Both the position numbers and the translations under genes were made by a program. DNA of 64,000 nt from Corylus avellana (taxonomy: Eukaryota; Streptophyta; Magnoliopsida; Fagales; Betulaceae), in assembly GCF_901000735.1 (NCBI RefSeq), contig NC_081547.1, forward strand, positions 23,428,046 to 23,492,045, given 5' to 3'. The notes below the pieces were generated by a model. That model had not been told where the DNA came from. It made no database searches and saw only the letters and a program-made list of their open reading frames with translations. Of the stretch, positions 21,329-31,860 are shown in pieces. Positions within the stretch are counted from its first letter, which is position 1. Each line of letters starts with the position of its first letter.

Positions 21329-22155
21329 GGTGATAAAAAAGTTCTTTGAGTGGAGGATGAGAGATTGAACAGGGAAAAGGGAAGAATCCAAAGAGCAAAC
21401 CAACAAATGAGTGGGGTGCAGTGGGTCCCACAAGACCTGCTCAATGGGGGCCTTGTTTACTCTTTTTGAGTGTTCTACTTGTAGGCAGAAAGAGGGCCTG
21501 GAGCTTCCCAACTCTCCTCTCATGGTCCCTCCCCAATTACAGGGTGTGGTTTGATCCAAAGACACACAGCACGCAAAAGACTTCCAGGCAAGCAAATTAT
21601 GACCAGAAACAGAAGGTGACATTATAATTTTGATTTTATGGTAACTTTAAACATCATTTGAGTTTGGAGAGAGAGAGAGGAGATACGTAAAGGACTTAGG
21701 AATGACATCTAGCATTACTTTTTAAAGGAAAAAAAGAACATAGACAACTTTAGTCCCAAAGGAATTAGCTCGTTCTGCCGTTGCTTGTACCAATGATTTA
21801 TTTTATTTAGATAAATATATGATAAATGAACAAATCTATTATTAAATACGTGCGATCATCGCATATAAATTTTATAGATTTAATAATGAATTTGTAAAAG
21901 AGATAGAATAAAAAATATAAATGTGTAACACTATTCTTTTATTTGTTTTCAATCTAAAAAGAAATAATATAAACAAATAGGTCATCATCAAACCACAAAA
22001 ACTCTTAAGTAATATTATCATTCTGGATGCTTCTAACTTTAGTCTATTTTGATTATATTTAAAATACATGATAAGTATACGCAGGCCATGATTCAGAAAA
22101 TCCCGGGAAAAAAAAAGGAGGAAGGGAAGATGGAAGAAGTGACCCCTATTCGATG

Positions 22156-22161
22156 CACGTG
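22156..22161 (+). promoter_or_regulatory. G-box CACGTG upstream of the acyltransferase gene
   Basis: TGCACGTGGCAG, about 165 bp before the start codon at 22322, has the ACGTGGC core typical of bZIP/ABRE sites. Position and core make a regulatory role plausible; this is sequence inference only. Confidence 0.4.
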
Positions 22162-22321
22162 GCAGTAAATATAAAATGGGAAAAGTTTTCTCGACAACCA
22201 AACAAATAATATCCCACCACAGACACACAGCCCAAAATAAAACTACAGCAAATCCGACCAATCATTTTAGCTCCAATTTCTACCGAAGACTGAACTTTCG
22301 TCCCTCCGCAATCCCCCAGCT

Positions 22322-25300
22322 ATGGCGGACCGTGATCTCTCCTCACCTCTTCTCTCTTCCCAGCCCTCCGATTCCTCCCACCTAATCCTCACCGTTCAAG
22401 ACTCTGACTCTTGCAATCAATGTAGCAACAACAACAACAATCGTAATCATCAAAACGGTCGAAGTTCTCACGACAACAGCATAAACCCATTTGAGTTTCT
22501 CGGGTCTAAGGGGCTGGACGTGCCCGGACCGGCCACGGTGGACCCATTCCGCAACGGGTCTCCGAGGATCGACGGGTTGTACGAGTGGGTGAAGATATTG
22601 GTTTGCTTGCCAATTGCAGTGGCGAGGCTCGTGCTCTTCGGGGTGTGCTTAGTGGTGGGGTTTCTGGCGACGAAGGTGGCTCTACAGGGCTGGAAGGACA
22701 GGCAGAGCCCCATGCCCAGGTGGAGGTCCAGGATCATGTGGGTAACCAGGATTTGCGCCAGGCTTATTCTCTTCTCTTTTGGGTATGTTGGTATTCTGGG
22801 TTTTTTTTTCTTTTCGTTTGGATTTTGGTTATGCTCTGTTTTTCGTTTGGTTGGTGGAAAACTGGAGGAAAACACAGGAAAGTTGGGATTTTAAAATTCT
22901 AGTGGATAGATTGTTGATGAGAAAAATGGAGGAAAAGACAGAGAAATTAAGATTTTGAGTTTGTAGTGATATGGAAAATCCAAATATTCGAATTCAACCA
23001 AGTCGAGATTTTAAGTTTCTGGAATTAGACCAAAACCAAATACTTCTATTAGGGTTTAGCTTATATTTGTAGTGGAGTTCTTCTTTCTATCTCCTGTGAA
23101 GTTGATTATGCTTTTATTTGGGTTCTCAGATACTGGAATTTCTTTTTGTATGTTGTGTTTTTGTTGCCTGCAGCTATCATTGGATAAGACGGAAAGGAAA
23201 ACCTGCTCCGAGGGAGACTGCTCCAATAGTTGTATCTAATCATGTGTCATACGTCGAACCCATCTTCTATTTCTATGAGTTGTTCCCCACCATCGTCGCA
23301 GCTGACTCCCATGATTCCATACCTTTTGTTGGAACTATTATCAGAGCGATGCAGGCAATTTCATTTCCATAATCAGTGAAATAAGCTGATCAAATTAGTT
23401 CCATTGAATTGGATTCAATAGTCGTGGTTTTGAAGTTCTTTTATGTTCTCAGGTGATATATGTTAATAGGTTCTCACCGTCATCAAGGAAGAATGCTGTC
23501 AATGAGATAAAGGTATAAAGCTTCTATAATTTTTACTGTCTTATCTCTATTTGGTTTATGTGTCATTAGTGATTGCCCGTCTCTCTCAATGTTTTATGTG
23601 TTGATTTTTTTTTTCTTGATATTGTTCACTTGCTTTCAAATACCATGTTTCCTTTTCTTTTCCTTTTTTGACAAAATGACATCTAATAGTTATTTGATTA
23701 TACCCTATCATATTTTGGAAAGCACATATCGATCGGGAGCTGTATCCCTTTTCACATCTTTCAACACATCGTAAAGTTCCTATTCCTTAATTAGTAGTGT
23801 ATGAGTTGAAGCATTTGCTTTTGAGATCCATTTGTGGATGAATGCAAATAATTACTTTTAATTTCTCTACAATGCTTCACTTCTCTGATTAAGTGGTAGT
23901 GAAACTTGTCAGTCATTTTCATTCTCAATAGCGCTTAATTAGAAACCGTTATTTAGAAACAGAAGCACTTGCATACTAAATCCGATTTTGAAATCTCTTT
24001 AAGGGTACTTTAGAAATTAACATTCAAATGATTTTTATCAATTTATTAGCTATTTGATACAGAAATGTGCTTTCAAGGATCTGAATACAGAGAAAGGCTT
24101 CTTCGGGTAGATTTCCTCGATTACTATTATTTCCTGAGGGAACCACAACTAATGGAGGGGTCCTTATTTCATTCCAACTTGGCGCATTCATCCCTGGCTA
24201 CCCAATCCAACCTGTAATTGTCCGGTATCCTTACGTACACTTTGACCAATCATGGTAGGGCACTTTTCTTATGTGAAATTCATTTTGGTACTCTCTCTAA
24301 TGTAACATACTAGCCTTGTGTAATGTGGTATACCATTTCGCATAGGGGGAATATCTCTTTGGGAAAGCTCATGTTTAGAATGTTCACACAGTTTCACAAT
24401 TTTATGGAGGTATGTTGTGCTGCTGGATTTGATATATTGGGTGCTACATTACCTAGTTCTGCAAACTCTTGTATAAGTTTGAAATTAATCTGAGACATTT
24501 ATTTTGACCTGAACAGGTAGAATACCTTCCTGTTGTTTCACCACTCAATAATCAAAAAGAAAGTGCTGTCCATTTGGCTCAGAGGGTGAGTATCTGTTTA
24601 TAATTGATTTATTTCTGCTGTGCTCTCAAACTGTCAGATATACTTTTATAGTTTTTTTTTAAAAACAATTGCAAGCACATAATGAATCTATTGTGCTGTC
24701 TTACTATAAATTTTTCATGTTTGAACTTCTGCACAAGGGTGTCCTGTCAGTTGACTTTTTGGGGTTAATTTTTTGGTACTTTAAATATATACGTGTCTGT
24801 GTGATGAAGGCCTTGTGGGTTTTCAAAGCATGTTAAATGTAGCAATTGTACTTGATTTAACTTTTTTTAAGCTTTTTAGTTGAATTTGTTCTTATTAGAG
24901 TTCCTTTACCTTACACATTAATTTTCTCTGTTTGATTGCTCATAACTTTACTAGGAGAAGTATATTTTCACTCGGTCGTTTTTTGTGCTTAGTGCATTCT
25001 CATTTGAATTTAAAATACAGGAGTTAGATATTTCTTTTGTCATATTTTTTTTTTCCTTTTTCAGTATTTTTTCGGTAGTTCTGAGTTGCAGGCACAGACA
25101 TGGATGTATGTAAAGTAGCGTGGACAGCTTGAATTTAGGATCTTAAATTGAAGCATGTAAATGAATGCATAACAGTATCCACTATGGAATTTTGCAGCTT
25201 TGTAGGATGACTTCTCTTGAATGTTTTTCTTTTTCACATCATGCCATAGATTGATTGTAGATTATTACTAACAACCGACACATATGGACTTATGCAGACA

Positions 25301-27342
25301 AGCCATGCTATTGCAACTGAGCTTAATGTTATACAAACCTCTCATTCCTATGGGGACTTGATGCTTGTTATGAAAGCATCACAATCAAGACAGGTTTGCG
25401 TTTCTTGCTTAATTTTTACGTCCATTACAATCCATCTTGCGTATTGGTGCCCTTTATGATCTTTATACTTGTTTTTTAAGGAACAATTTTGGAAAGTGGA
25501 TGATTACAGATTAATATCATATTTATTATTGCAAGTGAACTTTAAATTTGAAATGCACAGTTAAATCTGAAATAATATGCTTATTTGTTTGGAGGTCTAG
25601 AATGAAGTGCTAGGCTGGAGGTTTTAGTTGGAATGAAAAATGTAGAGAATTCAATTATATATATATCCCCGGGCCGAACTACCCCTATGCTTGGGGGGCC
25701 GAACTACCCCTATGCTTGGGGGGCTTCATTCCCCCCACGCCTCAAAATATTCTTCAATTTTTTTTTTAAAAAAAATACCCTTATAATTATTTTAAAATCA
25801 AATTTTTACCCCCTACTATCCTTTTTTTTTTTTTAATTCATCCCCCCACATCTAAAATTCTGGGTCCGTCCGTGCATTTATCCATGTTAATAGAAAGTGA
25901 TTCAATTGAAGAATCTACTAAGGGGACCTTTCATATTGGTGAGAGCTGTGAAATGAAATCTTGAATGATTTTAAATATATCAAGATGTAGTATGCATGAC
26001 ATCTTTTACAGTTGAGTATCCTTTACTTTTTGTTTGAGAGCTATATTAAGCCTTGAGATCCTCCGTGATCTATTGTACTTGTTCTAGAGTTGCGGGGCTC
26101 ACATTGAGTCATGCTCCTTAGCTGATGAGATTGCTGCAGCGTTAAGGGATAAGAAGACAAGATTTGCTAAATTTTCTGTAAACTGTGGGGCAACAAGAAA
26201 ACATGATATGTAATATTTTTTTAATCAATGTTGAAATGTTTTAATGAAAGAACTAATAATAATTATTAGATTTGCTCTAAAGGTTTATTGTAATTTTGGC
26301 ATACAACTAATGCCAACAACTCAAATTGACTCCCAAAAGCCTCAAATCAACAGTGAAATGCTGCGGTTTGACTGCCCCATTCCTTCTTCAATTCTGCTCT
26401 ACTAAAGTCATATCCTCGAAGTCATTTGACAATCATGTTGTTTGCTGCTGTGACACTTGTTCATTTTGGCCTCTGCATTGACAATCTGTCCTTATTTGTG
26501 CATGTATTTACAACTTTGTGAAATGAAGTTTGTGGTAGGTAGAGTCGAACATTAGCCTTCTGTTTAGCTCTTACACAGTGATAAAGGACAGATCAATGGA
26601 TAATTACAAGATTCCCTCTATTTATTTGCAGATCTCGATATTAGTTGCTTTTTTAATGGGTTTGAGGGTTTATGATCTTTCTGACTGAATTTTAAGCTTT
26701 GCTTGTTATTAGTGAAACTCAACAATACTAGTGTTTGGCACTCATGTATCATTGCCATGCTATTTGCAGGAGAAGCCCTCGAGTTACATGGTTGAAATGG
26801 CTAGGGTGGAATCAGTGAGTCTTCACACTGAATTGCCTCACTTGGAATCATTTCTTGTGTTATAAATGTTAGCAATCTAGATATATATATATATATGACG
26901 CATCCTTGTATTTATAAGTTAATTCTTTATAAAGTTTTCCCCTTTTGTCTACTTGGTCAAGAATTTTTTTTTTTTTGTTCTTTCCCTTTTTCCCTTCCTC
27001 ATAATTAATCACATGAAGACAACCGTTTTTTTTTTTTTAACATTCATGACTCTGGCCAACTGTACATATAGCTCTGATAATCTGTCTACTTATATAACTA
27101 TTTGGTACAGAGGAGTGAGTTTCTTTGAAACAGTACCCTTTGGTCGTTTGCTTCATGGCATAGAACTTTTTTACCAGTATTCAATTACATGTTTTCCATT
27201 TAAGTATTCTGAATAATTGCATAATGACATTTACTTCTAGTTTCTGCTACTCAAGCTCATAGAAGGCAGTTCTTCCTGTAAAACTATTCATCAGTGAGAT
27301 TGCTGACGTTACCACTTTTTTGGGAGATAATGTACCAGTTTT

Positions 27343-27401
<59 letters not shown>

Positions 27402-30167
27402 GTACTTGCTTTATTTGAAGGAAAGGTAAAGTAGATTCCTCTCTTCATTTTGCAGTTATTCCATATAAGCAGCTTGGAAGCTGTGGACTTCCTGGATAAA
27501 TTTCTGTCAATGGACCCAGACCCAAGGTATTATTGAAGTATTTTCTTACAAAGATTTGGAAAGTTGTTTCTTAGTTTTTTCTTTTTGGGTGAATGGTATG
27601 CACAAATTGTGTTTTTTTTTTTTTGGTATTAAGTTATTATGGTTAACTAGCTTNNNNNNNNNNNNNNNNNNNNNNNNNNNNNNNNNNNNNNNNNNNNNNN
27701 NNNNNNNNNNNNNNNNNNNNNNNNNNNNNNNNNNNNNNNNNNNNNNNNNNNNNNNNNNNNNNNNNNNNNNNNNNNTTTTTTTTTGAGAATCCTAAACTTA
27801 TTAATATACATATTAAATTAACTAAACGTATTAATACATAATAATTTGATTTATATTATTTGTTTCCTTATTTGATTCGGACATTAATAATTCTTAACTT
27901 ATTAAACAATTTATATATGGAAAACTCTTGAAATATAATTAATGCAATTAATTAATGACCGATTTTTTAAGAAAAAACCGGTTAAAAAATTGTCTTAAAA
28001 AACCAGTTTAGTCTTTAAAAAATATGGGTTCACGCCACATGTCACAATTTTAAGGCACTTCTGAAAGGGGTTTCAGCTTTTATATATATATATAAAAGCT
28101 ATATGATTCTTTCATGAATAATTGATGTTGTTGACTTTGCTCTCATTTTTTGTTTTCAAGTTTAAATTCAAACATTTGGCTGTTTTGCATGTTACCAACT
28201 TGTGTGCAGGTCATTAATTAGGCCATGTATTCTTTTGGATTGAAGTAAAGCATATCACTTATGATGGCTTTTTTAGTTGTCCTTTTAAAATCTTTTTCAT
28301 TTCCTAAATACTGATGCTCTATTGATTCTAATACTGATGCTCTATTGGTCATCCCCTTCCCTCCACCCAAATACAATAAAATTATTTCCCTGATGTGTTT
28401 CACCACTATCGTTTTGAAGTTGGAAAGAGAAATTAGGTAATGTTATTTATTAAACTTCCTACTGTGTATGACATGACATTTTTAGGTAAGGAGTCTGACC
28501 TGCGGTTCAGATATTTTCTTGTTTTTCCTTTTTATTGTTATTTTTACTCTCCCCCTCTTCTTATGAACTTTTAATGCTGATTGGAATTTTTTCATTAAAA
28601 ACTAAATATTATTACTTTTTTTCTGATTCAAGATATTCATATTGAACTTGATATCTTTTGTTTGTGTGAAAGTTTATGTTTATGTGAAAGAGTGCAGTTA
28701 TCCTTTTTGTTTCTTATGTTGTTAAAATGTAATGCATCGCAGTGTTAGTACCGAATCCTTGATGCTCTGGGTTTTTGTTGTCTTCATCAAACCATTTGTT
28801 GACTTTATGTGAGGAAATCTCGGCAAAAAATTTCTTCCTACCTAGAATTGTTCTCAAGTTACATCTGCATTGCATGCAGTGGTGCACTGTGTAGCAATTC
28901 TTTAATATGCATAAGTTAATAAATTAACAATATGCTAACTTCAAGTGTAGCTCAATCAGTTAAGGTTTACAGTTCATGAAGTGGAGGTTATTAAGTTCGA
29001 ATGTCCCCTTCAATTTTTTTTAAAAAAAAAAAAAAAAAAAGTGGGGGATATGGTGAAATTGGTAGATGCTATGGACTTAATTGGATTAAGCCTTGGTATA
29101 GAAACCTACCAAGTGATAACTTTCAAATTCAGAGGAAGCTTGGAATTAAAAATGGGCAATCCTAAGCCAAATTCTGTTTTTCGAAAACAAATAAAACAAA
29201 TAGGGAAAAGTTCACATACTCCCCTAAAATTACTACCCAATTGTCAACGCCCCCCCACCCCAAATCCTCTCTCCCTCTCTCTTTCTCTTGATAAAAAAAG
29301 TTTTCCAAAACTTCTAAACAATTCGGGGGAAAAAAAAAAGCCAATCAATAGGAAAAAAAAGCCATCCCCAAACACCTGGAGGTGGCTTTGCCACCCCTTT
29401 CTTTTTTTCTCTCTATTTTTATAGTTTTTTTTTCTTCGAATTTATAGAGTATTTTTGTCTTTTGAAAAAAAGAAATTATGGCTAACAATTTTTGGTAGTT
29501 TGGGGAAGACATTGACAAAATCAATAGTTTAAGAGTGACTTTGACAATCTAGTGGTAGTTTGATGGGAGTATATGAACTTTTTCCAAACAAATTTAAGGG
29601 TTCATAAAGCGAGAATAGAAAATGATAGGTTTAGAGACTCAATGGAAGGGATGCTAACGATTGGGGTTGACTTCGTTCCGTTATTATTTTTTATTTATTT
29701 ATTTATTTTTTTTTGACATGTCCACACAAGAGGGGAAGTGAGGATTCGAACTAGTGACCTCCGCTTCATGAGGCGTGGTCTCTAGCCGATTGAGCTACCT
29801 CTTAGGGACACTTCGTTCCGTTATTAAAGTTATCCTTCTATCAAAACTACATTATATATATACACACACACATATGGTTATCCTTCATCCTTTTTGTATA
29901 CACCCATTGGGGCCGATTACTTATTAAAAATAGAAAATATAAACTGACAATATGCTTAATGTGAAGTGTCATAAATGTTTTATGGCAAATAAACCTCATA
30001 CTTGTGATGCTGTATTAAGTGCCAATCAAGATATTCCAAATGCAAGAAGATCACTTTCAGATAACCCATTATATTTCTCACTATTTAATCTTGTTTGCAG
30101 TGGTCGTGTTAAATTCTATGACTTCTTGAGGGTTCTAAGACTCAAGGCTTGTTCTCTTTCTGAAGAG
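22322..30167 (+). CDS. LPEAT2: lysophospholipid acyltransferase, LPEAT2 type; 3' exons missing
   Basis: Membrane acyltransferase that re-acylates lysophospholipids (lyso-PE) at the ER/Golgi. Ten exons: 22322-22782, 23174-23354, 23453-23512, 24091-24254, 24346-24409, 24517-24585, 25298-25393, 26770-26814, 27456-27526, 30101-30167. Phases agree and they encode 426 aa. Hydrophobic segments lie at about 89-121 and 137-155. Acyltransferase motif I is NHVSYVEP (176-183; His-x4-Glu as in LPEATs), and the FPEGTTTNG motif is at 248-256, followed by PGYPIQP. The intron after exon 2 starts GC (ATGCAG then GCAATT), a GC-AG intron. The last visible exon is the start of the calcium-binding region (SGRVKFYDFLRVLRLKACSLSEE). 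The remaining roughly 110 residues with EF-hands, expected from Arabidopsis LPEAT2 (about 540 aa), are not found downstream; gaps follow at 30839. So it is either truncated or broken by the assembly. Confidence 0.88.
25672..25723 (+). repeat. 26-bp direct duplication inside a C-rich insertion
   Basis: The unit GGCCGAACTACCCCTATGCTT plus a G run occurs twice back to back. The C/G-rich block (25667-25745), followed by a poly-A/T stretch to about 25870, stands out from the AT-rich intron around it, suggesting a TE fragment of unknown type. Confidence 0.6.
27346..27395. repeat. (AT)n microsatellite, ~50 bp
   Basis: One of the longest AT dinucleotide runs of the window, located about 60 bp upstream of exon 9 of the acyltransferase gene. 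Confidence 0.9.
27654..27775. other. assembly gap (122 N)
   Basis: Run of N inside the intron between exons 9 and 10 of the acyltransferase gene. It truncates the Helitron-like copy that follows. Confidence 0.95.
27776..28105 (-). mobile_element. partial Helitron-like repeat (second copy)
   Basis: On the minus strand it reads TATATATAAAAGCTG..., then TTGTGACATGTGGCGTGAAC, then AACTGGTTTTTTAAG. It matches the order seen at 57440-57560 (ACATGTGGCGTGAACCCA, CTAAACCGGTTTTTTAAG). The copy is cut by the N run, so its 3' end is not visible. Non-coding and intronic. Confidence 0.5.
28930..29040 (+). mobile_element. tRNA-derived SINE (A-tailed)
   Basis: It has a pol III A-box-like TGTAGCTCAATCAGTTAA and a B-box-like AAGTTCGAATGTCCCC at normal spacing, followed by a T-rich then A-rich tail (29013-29040). 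It cannot fold as a functional tRNA. No exact flanking duplication was recognised. It lies in the last visible intron of the acyltransferase gene. Confidence 0.6.
29044..29196 (+). pseudogene. nuclear plastid DNA: trnL(UAA) 5' exon and start of its intron
   Basis: The sequence follows the chloroplast trnL-UAA gene from its first base (GGGGATATGGTGAAATTGG) through the anticodon-side splice point into the group I intron, including the GGGCAATCCTAAGCCAA stretch of the barcode region. Compared with the plastid text I know, nearly all differences are C to T or G to A (GGCGAAAT to GGTGAAAT, GACGCTACGG to GATGCTATGG, CCTGAGCC to CCTAAGCC). That is expected from methyl-cytosine decay after transfer to the nucleus. 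The 3' exon is absent, so it is not a functional tRNA gene. The plastid comparison is from memory, not an alignment. Confidence 0.85.
29687..29809 (-). mobile_element. tRNA-derived SINE with 17-bp TSD
   Basis: Perfect 17-bp direct repeats, ACTTCGTTCCGTTATTA, flank it at 29670-29686 and 29810-29826. On the minus strand the element has an A box (GTAGCTCAATCGGCTAGAG), a B box (AGTTCGAATCCTC) and ends in an A-rich tail (seen as TTATTTATTTATTTTTTTT on plus). Duplication length and tail indicate LINE-mediated retroposition. It sits in the same intron as the plastid fragment, about 270 bp upstream of exon 10. Confidence 0.9.
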
Positions 30168-30838
30168 GTTAGTTATCCAAATAATCTTTTTTCATCCCTG
30201 TAACATAGGAATGTTTAGCTATAGACTAATGCCTTTTTGTGATCATTGGCACTTTCTTGCCATGGGAACTTTGAAGTAAAAGATGTTCAAAGCAGAATTC
30301 TTCATATGAATGTGATTTTGATATAATGGATGAGCTGACCTCATGAGGATTGATGCTTCCAGTTGTCACATTGTACTACAAAATCATTTTCTTTAGAATG
30401 ATTATATTACGTTTTAGTTTCTAATACTGGTCATTACTTCAGTAGGAGGTTGTCAATGGATTTGATAACTGTTCTATTGGTCAACACTTAGGGTTTCCTT
30501 ACACCCTCCTTCTGTCTGGGCCATTTCCCGTTGGAATTACTTAGTATAGCATTAAGGAGTCTTTCTTTTTTAGGCAAGAATAAGTGTTTACCTTGGGGAA
30601 AAAGATGACAGTGGTTGGCGTATAAATTCAGTTTTATTGCTTGTTTCATAGTAAATAGTAAAAACTTAACAAAGACCATGTTGACCTTGCTGAACAGAAA
30701 TTCGTCTATTTTTACAACACTGTTGTTTAAATGTATCCTTGTACAACTCCATGCAGCACAAGCATTAATCACAACCGATTAGGGTCAGCTAGAAGAACCC
30801 TTTTCCACAAATGTTTCCTTATATTAATAAAATTGTTT

Positions 30839-30858
30839 NNNNNNNNNNNNNNNNNNNN
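30839..30858. other. assembly gap (20 N)
   Basis: Twenty N just beyond the last visible acyltransferase exon. Confidence 0.95.
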
Positions 30859-30875
30859 CCCCCCTCCCCCCAATC

Positions 30876-30956
30876 CCCAATCCTATGTGGCATTATCCCC
30901 ACAACCTTTGCACATACCAAATGTTGTGGGGATCATGCCACATAGAAAGGATTGGG
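30876..30956. mobile_element. hairpin MITE fragment between gaps
   Basis: The left arm CCCCAATCCTATGTGGCATT pairs with the right arm (reverse complement CCCCAATCCTTTCTATGTGG), and both arms reach CCCCACAAC around a short loop. The outer parts are lost in the N runs on both sides, so the family cannot be named. Confidence 0.6.
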
Positions 30957-31009
30957 GCGATAGGGGGTGATGTATAGCATTACTCCTTGCATAAATATAA
31001 TTTAAAGAA

Positions 31010-31064
31010 NNNNNNNNNNNNNNNNNNNNNNNNNNNNNNNNNNNNNNNNNNNNNNNNNNNNNNN
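31010..31064. other. assembly gap (55 N)
   Basis: Run of N. The sequence before and after shows no coding exon. Confidence 0.95.
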
Positions 31065-31259
31065 CAAACTCCATTCCTGGTTATCTTATACATGGAAGGT
31101 GATAAATGGTTCGTGTTTTCATGAAGGAACAGGATCCTCTCCGGTCCATAATGGACTGGAGAATATCCAGTTCATGGTTAGGATTTTTTTTCAAAAATCC
31201 TATGGCCACAAATGGGACACATAACTCATCAATAAAAATAATAATAAAATATTATTTTA

Positions 31260-31326
31260 NNNNNNNNNNNNNNNNNNNNNNNNNNNNNNNNNNNNNNNNN
31301 NNNNNNNNNNNNNNNNNNNNNNNNNN
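31260..31326. other. assembly gap (67 N)
   Basis: Third gap within 500 bp. The segment before it (31125-31259) looks like the start of a MITE (AGGATCCTCTCCGGTCC) cut off by the gap. Confidence 0.95.
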
Positions 31327-31656
31327 ATAAATGGGTGTTGAATAGAATTAAACACTTCAGAAATAGAGCTTTTAAGTCAACAAAAAGTTTTTTATAAAAG
31401 TTTTTGCATTTTGTCTATTTTTAAGCTTTTTAAACTCTTAAAAACGCTTTTAATATTTTTATTAAACAAGTATTTTTTTTAAACGAATTTTTTTAGTGTT
31501 AAAATACTTTTAAGCTCTTTAACTGCAATTTTAAATATGTACCTTCTCATTGTTATTTATATTAAAAAAAAAATTCATTATGATGTTGAACCCTAATCTT
31601 AAAAAGGAGTACGGCAATCTGGCTTCTTCCTAGGTGTCTGCTTCCTAGGACAATAA

Positions 31657-31860
31657 ACGTGAAATGACAGCCCCCCACCCAAAAGGGCATCCCATCATCA
31701 TAGACCTCATCTACTCTTATTTATATATATATATATATATATATAATGACTTAAACGTGAAATGACACCCCTAAAAGGGCATCCCATCATCATGGACCTC
31801 ATCTACTCTTTTATATATATATATATATAATGACTTAAACGTGAAAACGTGAAATGACAC
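31657..31860 (+). repeat. ~95-bp tandem duplication with internal (AT)n
   Basis: The unit begins AAACGTGAAATGACA, continues AAAAGGGCATCCCATCATCA and CCTCATCTACTCTT, and ends in an AT run plus ATAATGACTT. It occurs at 31657-31751 and 31752-31836, and a third partial start follows at 31837. Copies differ by small indels. Confidence 0.75.

Noticed and set aside
28935..29010. tRNA-like sequence with A and B boxes
   Set aside because: Arms do not form a cloverleaf and a 3' A-rich tail follows, so it is a SINE rather than a tRNA gene.
29044..29100. trnL(UAA) as a functional tRNA gene
   Set aside because: Only the 5' exon is present, with many C-to-T changes; it is a nuclear copy of plastid DNA.
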